Shown here: positions 1 to 8,382 of the stretch, piece after piece
How the letters are laid out: each line of letters begins with the position of its first letter
How positions within the stretch are numbered: position 1 is the first letter of the stretch
Origin: Flavobacterium luteolum
Lineage (GTDB): Bacteria > Bacteroidota > Bacteroidia > Flavobacteriales > Flavobacteriaceae
Assembly (NCBI RefSeq): GCF_027111275.1
Contig: NZ_CP114286.1
Coordinates: forward strand, 3,892,501-3,956,500
Length of the DNA stretch: 64,000 nt
Reading direction: 5' to 3'
Notes under the pieces: model-generated
Database searches by the model: none
Seen by the model: only the letters and a program-made list of their open reading frames with translations
Told to the model about the DNA's origin: nothing
Position numbers and translations under genes: made by a program

Positions 1-957
1 CGGCGTTACTTCGCCACCTTTAAATCCAGCTCCTAACGTGAATCCGGTGAATAAAATTTTTAGCAGGAAATCGTACCATTGGTTTGTATTGGAAAAAGAA
101 TCGACAATAACGGGAACTCCCAAACCAGAGAATTTTGTAAATCCGAAACCAGCAATGGCAATAGCCAAAACTACACCACCAATTACAGGACGAAGTGGAG
201 GATATTTAATATTTTTTGAAAAAAGAGAACCCCAGAAATGTGTGCTTCTAGAAAATAATAGAGCAGCAAATCCAGATAAAATTCCAACAATTATAGTAAA
301 AACAATGTTGTTTAAACTAAGTTCTGGAACAATTGGAATACTGCAATGTGTATGTTTAATTTCCCAGAATTCTACAGTAAAATAAGCTGCATAAGCAACT
401 AAGAAAGAAAGAAGAATGCTTTTAAAATTAATTTTACTGAAATATAAAACTTCCAAAGCAAAAATAGCTCCCGCAAGAGGAGTTCCAAAAACAGAAGCAA
501 ATCCAGCACTGATACCTAGAATGATTAAAATTCTGCGTTCAGAATTATTTAGATTGAAAAACTTTGTGAATTGATCGGCAATTGCGCCTCCCATTTGAAC
601 GGCTGTTCCTTCGCGTCCTGCAGATCCTCCAAATAAATGAGTCAAAAGCGTTCCTAAAAGAACTAATGGAGCCATTTTAAAAGGAATGACTTTTTTAGGG
701 TTTTCGTATTCTTCCAGTAAAAGATTGTTTCCTTTTGCAACTGATTCTCCCCAATAATAATAACTCAATCCAACTAGAAATCCGCCGAAAGGTAAAAGCC
801 AAATAATCCAATCATGCTGAATTCTAAATTGCGTCACCCATTCTAAAGAAACTAAGAAAAATGCTGAAGCCGATCCGGAAAGTATACCTATTAATGCACA
901 GATAAGAATCCATTTTGGAAGAGAAAGCAGGAATTGTTTTGGATTTAATGAAGTCAT
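1..957 (-). CDS. CLC-family anion transporter, CLC(F)-like (3' end cut by window edge)
   Basis: Integral membrane CLC channel/antiporter; 319 residues are present and the C-terminus lies beyond position 1. Visible CLC landmarks are GGSAGREGT (canonical GREGP, with the gating Glu kept), GTPLAGAIFALE and GAGFKGGEVTP. The usual first selectivity motif GSGIP is missing; the matching stretch reads AKGNNLLLEEYENP. Replacement of GSGIP by a GNNL-type stretch together with GREGT is, as I recall, typical of fluoride/proton antiporters (CLC-F), so a fluoride exporter is more likely than a chloride channel; this subtype call is inference. ATG at 957 is chosen because the hydrophobic N-terminus follows directly. 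The upstream 150 bp is a repeat element and shows no fluoride riboswitch. Confidence 0.85.
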   Translation of the reverse strand, partial: MTSLNPKQFLLSLPKWILICALIGILSGSASAFFLVSLEWVTQFRIQHDWIIWLLPFGGFLVGLSYYYWGESVAKGNNLLLEEYENPKKVIPFKMAPLVLLGTLLTHLFGGSAGREGTAVQMGGAIADQFTKFFNLNNSERRILIILGISAGFASVFGTPLAGAIFALEVLYFSKINFKSILLSFLVAYAAYFTVEFWEIKHTHCSIPIVPELSLNNIVFTIIVGILSGFAALLFSRSTHFWGSLFSKNIKYPPLRPVIGGVVLAIAIAGFGFTKFSGLGVPVIVDSFSNTNQWYDFLLKILFTGFTLGAGFKGGEVTP

Positions 958-977
958 TAATGAATTCTAAAAAGTTT

Positions 978-1100
978 GCCACGAATTTCGCCAATTTTCA
1001 TGAATTAAAAGGGAAAAAACAATCATTTTAATCCATTATCCCGATAGCTATCGGGAGTGCCATAAGAAAAATAATTAGTAGAATTAGCGAAATTCGTGGC
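978..1100. repeat. Intergenic inverted repeat (CCACGAATTTCGC family) with nested palindrome
   Basis: GCCACGAATTTCGC at 978-991 is matched by its exact reverse complement at 1087-1100. The loop holds an 18-bp perfect palindrome, TCCCGATAGCTATCGGGA, at 1039-1056. A half copy related to the arms (AATTCGTGAAATTTGTGGC) occurs near 54585-54604. It fills the gap between the CLC and Rid genes and contains no plausible ORF. Confidence 0.8.
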
Positions 1101-1110
1101 AAAAAAAATA

Positions 1111-1491
1111 TTATACTACAGCTGTAAATTCGATTTCCACCAAATATTCTGGAGCAACCAATTTACTGATTCCGTAAAATCCTGTAGTTGGTTTTACATC
1201 TTTAAAGAAAGCAGAGTGTGCTCTAGCTACTTCTTCGAAAGTAGAAACGTCTGTTGTGAAAATTCTTGTTCTAATAACGTCTTTCATGCTTACATTTAAA
1301 TCTTCTAAAACTTTTTCTACTCGTTCCAAAATATTATACGTTTGAGCATAAGCGTCATCAGCTTTTACTTTATCGCCGTCAACAATGGCTACAGTTCCAG
1401 AAACTTCCACAATATTGCCAATTCTTACGGCACGGCAATATCCCATTTTGTCTTCCCACGGAGATCCAGTTAAGATGTTTTCTCTTTTCAT
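1111..1491 (-). CDS. Rid family (YjgF/YER057c/UK114) protein
   Basis: A 126-residue protein with the whole Rid fold, including GNIVEVSGTVA, the helix with YAQTYNILERVEKVLE, VIRTRIFTTD and the final YLVEIEFTAVV strand. RidA itself hydrolyses reactive enamine/imine intermediates from PLP enzymes in the cytosol. The catalytic Arg of RidA (about residue 105 in a P-x-R context before the last strand) is not seen; this stretch reads KPTTGFYG. It is therefore better called a Rid-family member than RidA, and the substrate is unknown. It appears monocistronic, with the CLC gene downstream beyond a repeat and cbpM upstream beyond a terminator. Confidence 0.85.
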   Translation of the reverse strand: MKRENILTGSPWEDKMGYCRAVRIGNIVEVSGTVAIVDGDKVKADDAYAQTYNILERVEKVLEDLNVSMKDVIRTRIFTTDVSTFEEVARAHSAFFKDVKPTTGFYGISKLVAPEYLVEIEFTAVV

Positions 1492-1590
1492 TTTTTATAA
1501 TTTTTGCGAATTTGTCTGTATGGTTTTAAAAGCAAATTCAGGTTGATTAAAGATGCTGCAATTTAAGAATTATGGTTTTTACAGCGATTA

Positions 1591-1628
1591 AAAAAAGCTT
1601 GAAATCAATTCAGAAATCAAGCTTTTTT
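1591..1628. terminator. Bidirectional intrinsic terminator after cbpM
   Basis: A-rich arm AAAAAAGCTTGA (1591-1602) pairs perfectly with TCAAGCTTTTTT (1617-1628). The stem has flanking A and T runs, so it can terminate on both strands. It sits just downstream of the cbpA-cbpM pair. Confidence 0.8.
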
Positions 1629-1641
1629 GTGATATTAATCG

Positions 1642-1947
1642 TTATTCAGTTTCTTTTTCTTCGTATAGTCGAAGCTTGTTTTGTACCGTATTTAAATTTT
1701 GCTGTAAGGCCTCAATCTTATTTAATAAATGTGCAATTGCATCAATTCCTTCCAGATTTATTTTAAGATCGTAATGCATTCGAATCATTTTTTCGACCGT
1801 TGGAAGCTGTTCTGGTTCCAGAAATTCGTCATTTTCTTGTGTAATAATATGAATGAGTCCATAATTATTAAGTTCGGTTATAAAAGTATTTTCAATTTCG
1901 TGGTAAATACAAAACTGTTTTATCTGGATCAAATTTTTATTTTTCAT
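1642..1947 (-). CDS. cbpM: Chaperone modulator CbpM-like protein
   Basis: A 101-residue, mostly helical protein with a MerR-like start ([24 protein letters not shown]), a [22 protein letters not shown] segment and a C-terminal coiled coil ([23 protein letters not shown]). This layout is that of CbpM, which binds the J domain of CbpA and blocks its co-chaperone and DNA-binding activity. The assignment is supported by position: its start overlaps the end of the upstream cbpA-like gene by 11 bp, so the two are almost certainly translated from one mRNA. A terminator follows at 1591-1628. Confidence 0.85.
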   Translation of the reverse strand: MKNKNLIQIKQFCIYHEIENTFITELNNYGLIHIITQENDEFLEPEQLPTVEKMIRMHYDLKINLEGIDAIAHLLNKIEALQQNLNTVQNKLRLYEEKETE

Positions 1948-2863
1948 GACTTCTGAGTTTTGCTAATTCTTCAAATAATTCTTTTTCTTTATTCGACAGT
2001 TTTGTTGGGAGTTTTATAGTGTATGTTATGTATAAATCACCAAACTGATTTTCTTTTTTATAAACAGGAAAACCTTTTCCTTTCAACTTCACTTTGGTTC
2101 CAGGCTGTGTTTCTGGCGGCACTTTAATTTTTAGCTTTCCGTCAAAAGTATTGATGTAAGTTTCTCCGCCTAAAATTGCCGTGTATAAATCAATTGGAGC
2201 CTCGGCATAAAGATTGTTGCCTTCTCGTTTAAAATCTGAATTGTTAGAAATTATAAAAGTGATGTATAAATCGCCATTTGGTCCGCCATTAACACCTGGA
2301 CCGCCATGATTCGGAATTTTAATAATCTGTCCATTTTCTACACCAGCAGGAATTGTAATTCGAATATTTTTTCCGTTTACAGTTAAGTTTTGTTTGTGCG
2401 TGGTATAAGCGGCTTTAAGATCCAGTTCCAATTCGGCATTAAAATCCTGTCCTCTATATTTAGCCTGCGATCTCGATTTTCCGCCTCCATACATCGAATT
2501 GAAAAAATCTGAAAAGTCGCTTCCAGAAAAATCTCCGCCTCCAAAACCAGAGAAATCACCTTCAGAATATTGATAACCACCTTGCTGTCTGCTTTGCTGC
2601 TGATTAGGATCGTAACCTGCTTTTTCAAATTCGTCAGCATGTTTCCAGTCTTTTCCGTATTTATCGTATTTTTTTCGATTTTCAGGATTGCTTAAAACTT
2701 CGTTGGCTTCGTTTATTTCTTTGAATTTCTTCTCGGCTTCTTTATCATTCGGATTCAAATCAGGATGGTATTTTCTCGCCAGTTTTCGATATGCTTTTTT
2801 GATGTCTGCTTCAGTAGCCGATTTTGTAACATCTAATACTTTGTAATAATCGATATAATCCAT
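1937..2863 (-). CDS. cbpA: DnaJ-class co-chaperone CbpA (curved-DNA-binding protein family)
   Basis: A 308-residue class II J protein. The J domain spans about residues 4-70 with the HPD tripeptide at 33-35, which stimulates DnaK ATPase. A Gly/Ser/Phe-rich linker follows (about 85-130), then the two-part DnaJ C-terminal substrate-binding domain (about 140-305; [48 protein letters not shown]). The CxxCxGxG zinc fingers of true DnaJ are absent. Pairing with overlapping cbpM supports CbpA. An alternate reading frame around 2383-2640 is only the shadow of the Gly-rich linker. Confidence 0.92.
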   Translation of the reverse strand: MDYIDYYKVLDVTKSATEADIKKAYRKLARKYHPDLNPNDKEAEKKFKEINEANEVLSNPENRKKYDKYGKDWKHADEFEKAGYDPNQQQSRQQGGYQYSEGDFSGFGGGDFSGSDFSDFFNSMYGGGKSRSQAKYRGQDFNAELELDLKAAYTTHKQNLTVNGKNIRITIPAGVENGQIIKIPNHGGPGVNGGPNGDLYITFIISNNSDFKREGNNLYAEAPIDLYTAILGGETYINTFDGKLKIKVPPETQPGTKVKLKGKGFPVYKKENQFGDLYITYTIKLPTKLSNKEKELFEELAKLRSHEK

Positions 2864-3067
2864 TTTTCTGAGATTTATAAATGGTAAATAAAGTCTTCAA
2901 GTTAAGAATAAGTTGTTAATAATCAAAATGCTGAATGTTTTTATAAAGTGATTTTTTGGAATTTATAAGATTTGAAATTTGAAATTTATTTTTTTTGAAA
3001 TAAAAAATTTTGGCAGGTTTTTTGATTCCAAAAATTAGCTTAATTTAATGTTATAAAACTCCTAAAG

Positions 3068-3099
3068 TTGTAGCAAGTAAGTAAATTATACTATTTTTG
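3068..3099 (+). promoter_or_regulatory. Bacteroidota-type promoter (TTG-N21-TATTTTTG)
   Basis: TTG at 3068-3070 and TATTTTTG at 3092-3099 match the Bacteroidota -33/-7 consensus TTG-N17-23-TAnnTTTG. The expected start of transcription is about 55 nt before the ATG at 3158. Confidence 0.6.
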
Positions 3100-3157
3100 T
3101 GAAGCTGGACTTTTGATTTATATTAATTATAAAAGGCGATTCGATAATACTTTTTCA

Positions 3158-3871
3158 ATGAAGCACATTTTATTTTTCATATTATTTTTTACTGCACTGT
3201 CTGTATCAGCCCAAATAGAGTCTAGTACTAAATTTAAAACTATTCCTGGAGGGAAATTTACTGCCAAGCCTAAAAAGACTCCAGTTCCTGAAGTCAAAGA
3301 CCCGCAGGCAAATTTTAATGATATGCCAGCAATTAAAACTCCAAATGTTTTTGAAAATACGACTATAACTCCAAAATCAAAATTTCAGATTGGCGAAGAA
3401 AAAAGCAAATTTACCATGTCTACAGAAACCGATTTTGCTAATCCAGGCGATCGATATGTGGCAAAAATGGAGAAAGATTTAGATAAATCTTTAAAAGATG
3501 CCGGACTAAGAGAAGGTCGTGGAGTATTGGTAAAGAAAAATATTTCTTTAGGAGATTTTAGAACCAAATCGGAATTCTTTATTGTTAAGTTCCGAGATTT
3601 CGGAGCAATTGACGGTGATTTAGTAAAAGTTTCTTCAAATGACAACATAATTCGCGATAGAATTTTACTGGATTCTAATTTTCAGCAAGTAAAAATTAAT
3701 CTTACACCAGGCTTTAATAAATTAGATTTCGAAGCCCTAAATATTGGAACATTAGGAGGAAATACAGCCGAAATTCAAGTCTATGATGATAAAGGCAATC
3801 TGGTAACAAATGATTATTGGGATAATCTAGCTGCAGGATTTAAGGCATCTATTATTGTTACGAAAGAGTGA
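3158..3871 (+). CDS. Exported protein of unknown function
   Basis: A 237-residue protein with a clear Sec signal peptide (MKHILFFILFFTALSVSAQ, cleavage after about residue 18). I chose the ATG at 3158 rather than an in-frame start at 3113 because the signal peptide begins there. The mature N-terminus is Pro/Lys/Thr-rich and probably disordered. The second half looks beta-rich and ends GTLGGNTAEIQVYDDKGNLVTNDYWDNL. I do not recognise a named family. It has its own promoter upstream and converges on the lipoprotein gene, with a large inverted-repeat terminator region between them. Confidence 0.75.
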   Translation: MKHILFFILFFTALSVSAQIESSTKFKTIPGGKFTAKPKKTPVPEVKDPQANFNDMPAIKTPNVFENTTITPKSKFQIGEEKSKFTMSTETDFANPGDRYVAKMEKDLDKSLKDAGLREGRGVLVKKNISLGDFRTKSEFFIVKFRDFGAIDGDLVKVSSNDNIIRDRILLDSNFQQVKINLTPGFNKLDFEALNIGTLGGNTAEIQVYDDKGNLVTNDYWDNLAAGFKASIIVTKE

Positions 3872-3877
3872 TTTTTT

Positions 3878-4030
3878 TAAGATGCTAAGACACTAAGGTT
3901 CTAAGATACTAAGTTTTTTTTCAGAAGCTTTAATACAAACAAAAAGGAGATTCTATTTTTAGAATCTCCTTTTTTTATACAATCTGATTAAAATCTCAGA
4001 ATCTCAGAACCTTAGTGTCTTAGCATCTTA
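3878..4030. repeat. Octamer-array inverted repeat with nested terminator
   Basis: The left arm (about 3878-3913) is four tandem copies of a degenerate octamer, GATGCTAA, GACACTAA, GGTTCTAA, GATACTAA. The right arm (about 3995-4030) is the same array inverted, with about 33 of 36 positions matching. Between them lies a perfect 14-bp A/T-flanked stem. The element occupies nearly all of the gap between two convergent genes. Related octamer arrays occur near 36.6 kb and 49.9 kb. Confidence 0.85.
3941..3977. terminator. Bidirectional intrinsic terminator
   Basis: AAAAAGGAGATTCT (3941-3954) pairs perfectly with AGAATCTCCTTTTT (3961-3974) around a 6-nt loop, with A and T tracts on both sides. It sits between convergent genes and inside the octamer inverted repeat. 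Confidence 0.85.
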
Positions 4031-4032
4031 GA

Positions 4033-4560
4033 CTAGAATGGATCGGCAGTCACCTTAAATTTCATTTCTGCTTTTACTGTAACATCTTTAGTTAAAGTTT
4101 CTTTTAATGTTACCTGTGTTCTTATTTTGTAACTATTTGCTTTAATGTATTCATCTAATCGTTTATCTGTACAAATCAAATCAACTGAATTGCTCGATAC
4201 ATTAATGTTGTCTGCATACGCTAATTCAATTTCTTCTGAATTTGCTGTTGAGATATACAAATGAACCGATTTTAGAAATGTGAAAGTTTTATCGGAAGGA
4301 TCTGTAATCGAAAGTTTCAGCGATCTTAGCTTTACATCTTTTACTAGATTTGCTTTTGTTTTGTTGTTTTCAAATTCCGCAGATGAATTGGTTGTAACCT
4401 CGGGCGTAATAATCTCCGATGGCAAGTTAATTGGTGAAGTGCTTTGAATTTTAATCGAAGCATTGTTCGAAATAGTAAAAGTTAGCAAATCATCAACAGT
4501 GTCGCACGAACTAAAAAAGATGGACAAGAAAGCTGTCAGGGCAATAATTTTTGATTTCAT
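4033..4560 (-). CDS. Putative lipoprotein of unknown function
   Basis: A 175-residue protein starting MKSKIIALTAFLSIFFSSC, a lipoprotein signal peptide with the lipidated Cys at 19. An earlier in-frame start at 4656 is possible but would put 32 odd residues before the signal peptide, so 4560 is preferred. The mature part is a Ser/Thr/Asn-rich, predicted beta protein with no motif I can name (SLKLSITDPSDKTFTFLKSV, VTVKAEMKFKVTADPF). It is probably anchored in the outer membrane. It is divergent from guaA and has a consensus promoter at 4629-4656. Confidence 0.75.
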   Translation of the reverse strand: MKSKIIALTAFLSIFFSSCDTVDDLLTFTISNNASIKIQSTSPINLPSEIITPEVTTNSSAEFENNKTKANLVKDVKLRSLKLSITDPSDKTFTFLKSVHLYISTANSEEIELAYADNINVSSNSVDLICTDKRLDEYIKANSYKIRTQVTLKETLTKDVTVKAEMKFKVTADPF

Positions 4561-4628
4561 AGTTAAATTTAATATCGGTTTTTCGTTAGATACGAATTTT
4601 TGGATTGTTTGGATTTTTTTTTGAGGTT

Positions 4629-4656
4629 CAAAGTTACAAAGGTTTAAAGGGAGCAA
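4629..4656 (-). promoter_or_regulatory. Promoter of the lipoprotein gene (TTG-N17-TAACTTTG)
   Basis: On the minus strand TTG (4656-4654), a 17-bp spacer and TAACTTTG (4636-4629) match the Bacteroidota consensus. Predicted leader length to the ATG at 4560 is about 65 nt. Confidence 0.65.
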
Positions 4657-4700
4657 AGAAAAAAAACTTTGAACCTTTGCTACTCAGAACCTTTCAGTCT

Positions 4701-4752
4701 AAAAATCGGAACATTGAAAAAAAATATTTATTTTTTCAACGTTCCGATTTTT
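4701..4752. promoter_or_regulatory. Long inverted repeat overlapping the guaA promoter
   Basis: The arms at 4701-4722 and 4731-4752 match at 21 of 22 positions around an 8-nt AT loop (core AAAAATCGGAAC / GTTCCGATTTTT). The right arm runs into the -33 TTG of the guaA promoter (4751-4753). No gene on either strand runs into it as a terminator would require, because the flanking genes diverge. It may be an operator or a cruciform; function is unproven. Confidence 0.7.
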
Positions 4753-4779
4753 GAATTTCGAATATAAAAAGTACTTTTG
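4751..4779 (+). promoter_or_regulatory. guaA promoter (TTG-N18-TACTTTTG), probably leaderless
   Basis: TTG at 4751-4753 and TACTTTTG at 4772-4779 fit the consensus with an 18-bp spacer. The -7 element ends only 3 nt before the ATG at 4783, so transcription is expected to start at or next to the start codon. Confidence 0.65.
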
Positions 4780-4782
4780 CGC

Positions 4783-6312
4783 ATGCAACACAACGTACTT
4801 ATTTTAGATTTCGGGTCGCAATATACTCAGCTTATTGCGCGTAGAGTTCGCGAATTAAATATATTCTGCGAAATTTTTCCTTACAATCACATTCCAAGTG
4901 ATTTATCAAGTTATAAAGCCGTAATTTTAGGAGGAAGCCCTTTCTCTGTTAGAGGAGAAGATGCACCGCATCCTGATTTATCGCAAATTAGAGGTAAAAT
5001 GCCTTTACTTGCTGTTTGTTACGGAGCACAATATTTAGCACACTTTAGTGGTGGAGAAGTTGCTGCTTCAAACACAAGAGAATACGGAAGAGCAAACTTG
5101 TCTTATATTAAAGAAGGTGAAACTTTTTTTGAAGGAGTTTCAGAAAATAGCCAAGTTTGGATGAGCCATAGTGATAGTATCAAAGCGCTTCCAACAAATG
5201 CTGTAAAGCTTGCAAGCACACATGATGTAGAATATGCAGCTTACAAAATTGAAGGCGAAACTACTTATGCAATTCAATACCATCCAGAGGTTTACCATTC
5301 AACAGATGGAAAGAAAATGCTGGAAAACTTCTTAGTTAAAATTGCTGAAGTTCCTCAAAACTTTACTCCAAATGCTTTCGTTGATGAAATGGTAGCAGAA
5401 TTAAAAGAGAAATTAGGAAACGATAAAGTAGTTCTTGGTTTATCTGGAGGAGTAGATTCTACTGTAGCAGCAGTTTTATTAAACAAAGCAATCGGACAGA
5501 ATTTATATTGCATCTTCGTTAATAACGGTTTACTTCGTAAAAATGAATTCCAAAATGTATTAGATCAATACAAAGGAATGGGATTGAACGTAAAAGGTGT
5601 AGATGCTGGAGATCGTTTCCTTGGCGAATTAGCCGGAATTAGTGATCCAGAAACAAAACGTAAAACAATCGGTCGTGTATTTATCGAAGTTTTTGATGAT
5701 GAATCACACTTGTTAGAAGACGTAAAATGGTTAGCGCAAGGAACTATTTACCCAGACGTTATCGAGTCTGTTTCGGTAAAAGGACCATCTGCAACAATTA
5801 AATCGCACCACAACGTTGGTGGATTGCCAGATTATATGAAATTAAAAATTGTAGAACCGCTTAGAATGCTTTTCAAAGATGAAGTAAGAAGAGTAGGAGC
5901 TACATTAGGAATAGATCCTGAATTGCTAGGAAGACACCCTTTCCCAGGACCGGGATTATCAATTAGAATTTTAGGAGATATTACTCCAGAGAAAGTACAG
6001 ATTTTACAAGATGTAGATTCTGTATTTATCGAAGGATTAAAATCTTGGGGATTATACGATAAAGTTTGGCAGGCTGGAGCAATTTTGCTTCCTGTAAACA
6101 GTGTTGGTGTTATGGGTGATGAGCGTACTTACGAAAAAGTAGTAGCGCTTAGAGCTGTAGAATCAACTGACGGTATGACTGCTGACTGGGTTCATTTACC
6201 TTACGATTTCTTGATGAAAGTGTCAAATGACATCATCAATAAAGTAAAAGGCGTGAATCGTGTAGTTTACGATATTAGTTCAAAACCACCTGCAACAATT
6301 GAGTGGGAATAG
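4783..6312 (+). CDS. guaA: GMP synthase (glutamine-hydrolysing)
   Basis: A 509-residue enzyme converting XMP, ATP and glutamine to GMP in the last step of guanine nucleotide synthesis. It has the N-terminal class I glutamine amidotransferase domain (nucleophile Cys79 in LAVCYGAQ, His167 and Glu169 in YHPEV), then the ATP pyrophosphatase domain (P-loop SGGVDS at 221-226) and the C-terminal dimerization domain ending in KPPATIEWE. Full length for the family. The ATG at 4783 is preferred over a TTG two codons upstream, which lies inside the -7 promoter element. Expressed alone and closed by a terminator at 6324. Confidence 0.98.
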
Positions 6313-6323
6313 TAGCATAATTT

Positions 6324-6361
6324 AAAATTAAGGTCTTACATTTGTAAGGCCTTAATTTTTT
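6324..6361 (+). terminator. guaA intrinsic terminator
   Basis: AAATTAAGGTCTTAC pairs with GTAAGGCCTTAATTT (one G-T pair) around a 4-nt loop and is followed by a T run. Confidence 0.8.
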
Positions 6362-6375
6362 ATAACCTACTATTT

Positions 6376-8289
6376 ATGAGAGAACTTTTAACGATTTCTC
6401 TTGTGTTTATTTTGTCTTTTAACAAAATAACTGCACAAGATGCAATAATTGAACACAGAATTCAACAAGGAGAAACCGCTTTTTTCATTGCCCAAAAATA
6501 CAAGGTTTCTGTAGACGAGATTTACAAACTCAACCCCGAATCGCAAAACGGAATCAAAGACAATCAGGTTTTAAAGATTCCAATTCACCACTCAGAAAAC
6601 ACAACTTCAAAGCAGCAAACCCATATTGTTGCGCCAAAAGAAACATTGTTTGGTTTGTCAAAGCAATATCATGTTTCAGTTGAAGCACTTCAGAATGCCA
6701 ATCAGGAAATTTTGGCCAGCGGACTTCAAATCGGTCAAGAATTAATTATTCCTCAAAATTTAGAGTATTCTTCAAAACAAGAAAATGTTATTTCGTCTAA
6801 AACTTCTCATCAGGTTTTGGCTAAAGAATCGCTTTTTAGTATTGCAAGACAATACAATGTTTCGGTTGAAGATTTAGAAAACCTAAATAAAGATATTTTA
6901 ATTAACGGATTGCAAATTGGACAGACGATTTCAATTCCAAACAAAAGAAAAACATTAGACGGAAGGGTTCGTGTTATTAATCAGGAAACGGTTTTTCATG
7001 TTGTTGAACCAAAAGAAACCAAATTTTCGATTGCAAAGAAATACGGCATTTCAATCGATCAATTAGAGTCTCAAAATCCCGAAATCGTAAACGGATTAAT
7101 TGTCGGGAACAAATTGGCTATTAATACTACAGCAATAAAGCCTGCAAACGAGAGCGAAGAATTGATGTTGGCTTTAGCTGAAAAACAGGTTGTGGTTGAA
7201 AAAACAAAAGCGAAAACAGTAGAAATTGAAGATTTGAAAGACCGTTTGGTTGTTCAGAAAGAAATGAATCAGAAAATTATAAAAATTAATGATTTGAAAG
7301 TAAATCTGAATGATATGAATGGTTCTAAAGAAAACTCTGTTGAAAAATTGCGTCTGGTTTTAGAAGCCAATAAAAATGTTCAAGATGTTTTAATGGCAAA
7401 ATTAGATTCGCTTGTCAGTTCAATGAACGACGATTTGAAGGAATTGAAGCGAATGGATTTTTTAAATGTTGAAGAATCAAAAAGATTAGAAAAACAATCT
7501 TCAGAAGGAATCAATAAAACCAATGAATTATCGTCTCAGCTGAAAAAAGAATTGGCTGAAAACAGAAAAGTTTATGCCGGATTGATGAACAAAGTAGAGA
7601 AAATTGCTGTTGAGGAAAATCAGGAGTATAAAAAGAAAATCCGCGAAAGCGAAAAAAAGGCAAATACAGAGCCTTTGCAACAGCGTTTATCTTTAGAAGA
7701 AATTAAACGCTATAAAGAAGACCAGCAAAAAGGAGATGAAAAAAATCAACTTTTGATTGCTAAAATTGATTCTTTGGATACTCAGAAAAAAATTGAAGTA
7801 AAAAGACACATCAGCAAAGCTGCTTATTATAGTATGGAAGCTAGAAAATTTGATGATAAACTGGCTTTGGTGAAATTAAAGAAATATCAAGACGAAGCGG
7901 TTAAAAAACAGAGGAAAAATAATACCGCTGAAAATTCAAAAATAATTTCATTAGAAGAAATGAAACAGGAATTGAAAGACAATCCTTTAAGAACAGATAA
8001 AACAGTAAAAGTAGAAGTTTATGATAATCTTAGAGAAGTTTCAAACGGGTATTACTTAGTTTTAGGTATATTTACAGACGCAGTTGACCGCGATAAGTTT
8101 ATTATGAAACTCATTGATTCTGGTGCTTTTAATGCTAGTTTCTTTTTCAATATTAACAGTCTTTCGTACTATGTTTATACCGATAAGTATGAAAACATGG
8201 AAGAAGTGCTTTATAAATGCAAGAAAAAAGAAGAAGATGAGTTATATAAAGAAATCATAATTGCCAAAGTAGAAATCGACTTGAGGTAA
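6376..8289 (+). CDS. Exported LysM-repeat protein with coiled coil
   Basis: A 637-residue protein with a Sec signal peptide (ending ITAQ at about 21) and four LysM domains of about 45 residues at roughly 25-70, 78-122, 138-183 and 206-252, each with the G/PKETxFxIAxxYxVS...GLxIGQxLxIP pattern. LysM modules bind peptidoglycan GlcNAc. A long Lys/Glu-rich coiled coil follows (about 265-545), then a small C-terminal domain (GYYLVLGIFTDAVDRDKFIMKLIDSG...) that resembles a SPOR-type fold, which would also bind peptidoglycan; that last call is tentative. It probably sits in the periplasm as a cell-wall-spanning or scaffolding protein. The next gene encodes a second LysM protein, suggesting a shared job. 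Confidence 0.85.
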   Translation: MRELLTISLVFILSFNKITAQDAIIEHRIQQGETAFFIAQKYKVSVDEIYKLNPESQNGIKDNQVLKIPIHHSENTTSKQQTHIVAPKETLFGLSKQYHVSVEALQNANQEILASGLQIGQELIIPQNLEYSSKQENVISSKTSHQVLAKESLFSIARQYNVSVEDLENLNKDILINGLQIGQTISIPNKRKTLDGRVRVINQETVFHVVEPKETKFSIAKKYGISIDQLESQNPEIVNGLIVGNKLAINTTAIKPANESEELMLALAEKQVVVEKTKAKTVEIEDLKDRLVVQKEMNQKIIKINDLKVNLNDMNGSKENSVEKLRLVLEANKNVQDVLMAKLDSLVSSMNDDLKELKRMDFLNVEESKRLEKQSSEGINKTNELSSQLKKELAENRKVYAGLMNKVEKIAVEENQEYKKKIRESEKKANTEPLQQRLSLEEIKRYKEDQQKGDEKNQLLIAKIDSLDTQKKIEVKRHISKAAYYSMEARKFDDKLALVKLKKYQDEAVKKQRKNNTAENSKIISLEEMKQELKDNPLRTDKTVKVEVYDNLREVSNGYYLVLGIFTDAVDRDKFIMKLIDSGAFNASFFFNINSLSYYVYTDKYENMEEVLYKCKKKEEDELYKEIIIAKVEIDLR

Positions 8290-8382
8290 ATTTGATTGCA
8301 ATAAACAAACGGCGCGAATTTTGCTTTTAGCAGAATTGAAACTTATTTTAGAATTAGAAATTAAATTGTTTTAAGCCTTATT

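Noticed and set aside
958..1110. Fluoride (crcB) riboswitch upstream of the CLC(F)-like gene
   Set aside because: The leader consists of an inverted-repeat element and shows none of the conserved crcB core I know.
2383..2640. 85-residue ORF inside cbpA
   Set aside because: It is an off-frame reading of the Gly-rich linker of the real gene, without family features.
4777..4782. TTG start of guaA two codons upstream
   Set aside because: It lies within the -7 promoter element; the ATG at 4783 gives the normal family N-terminus.
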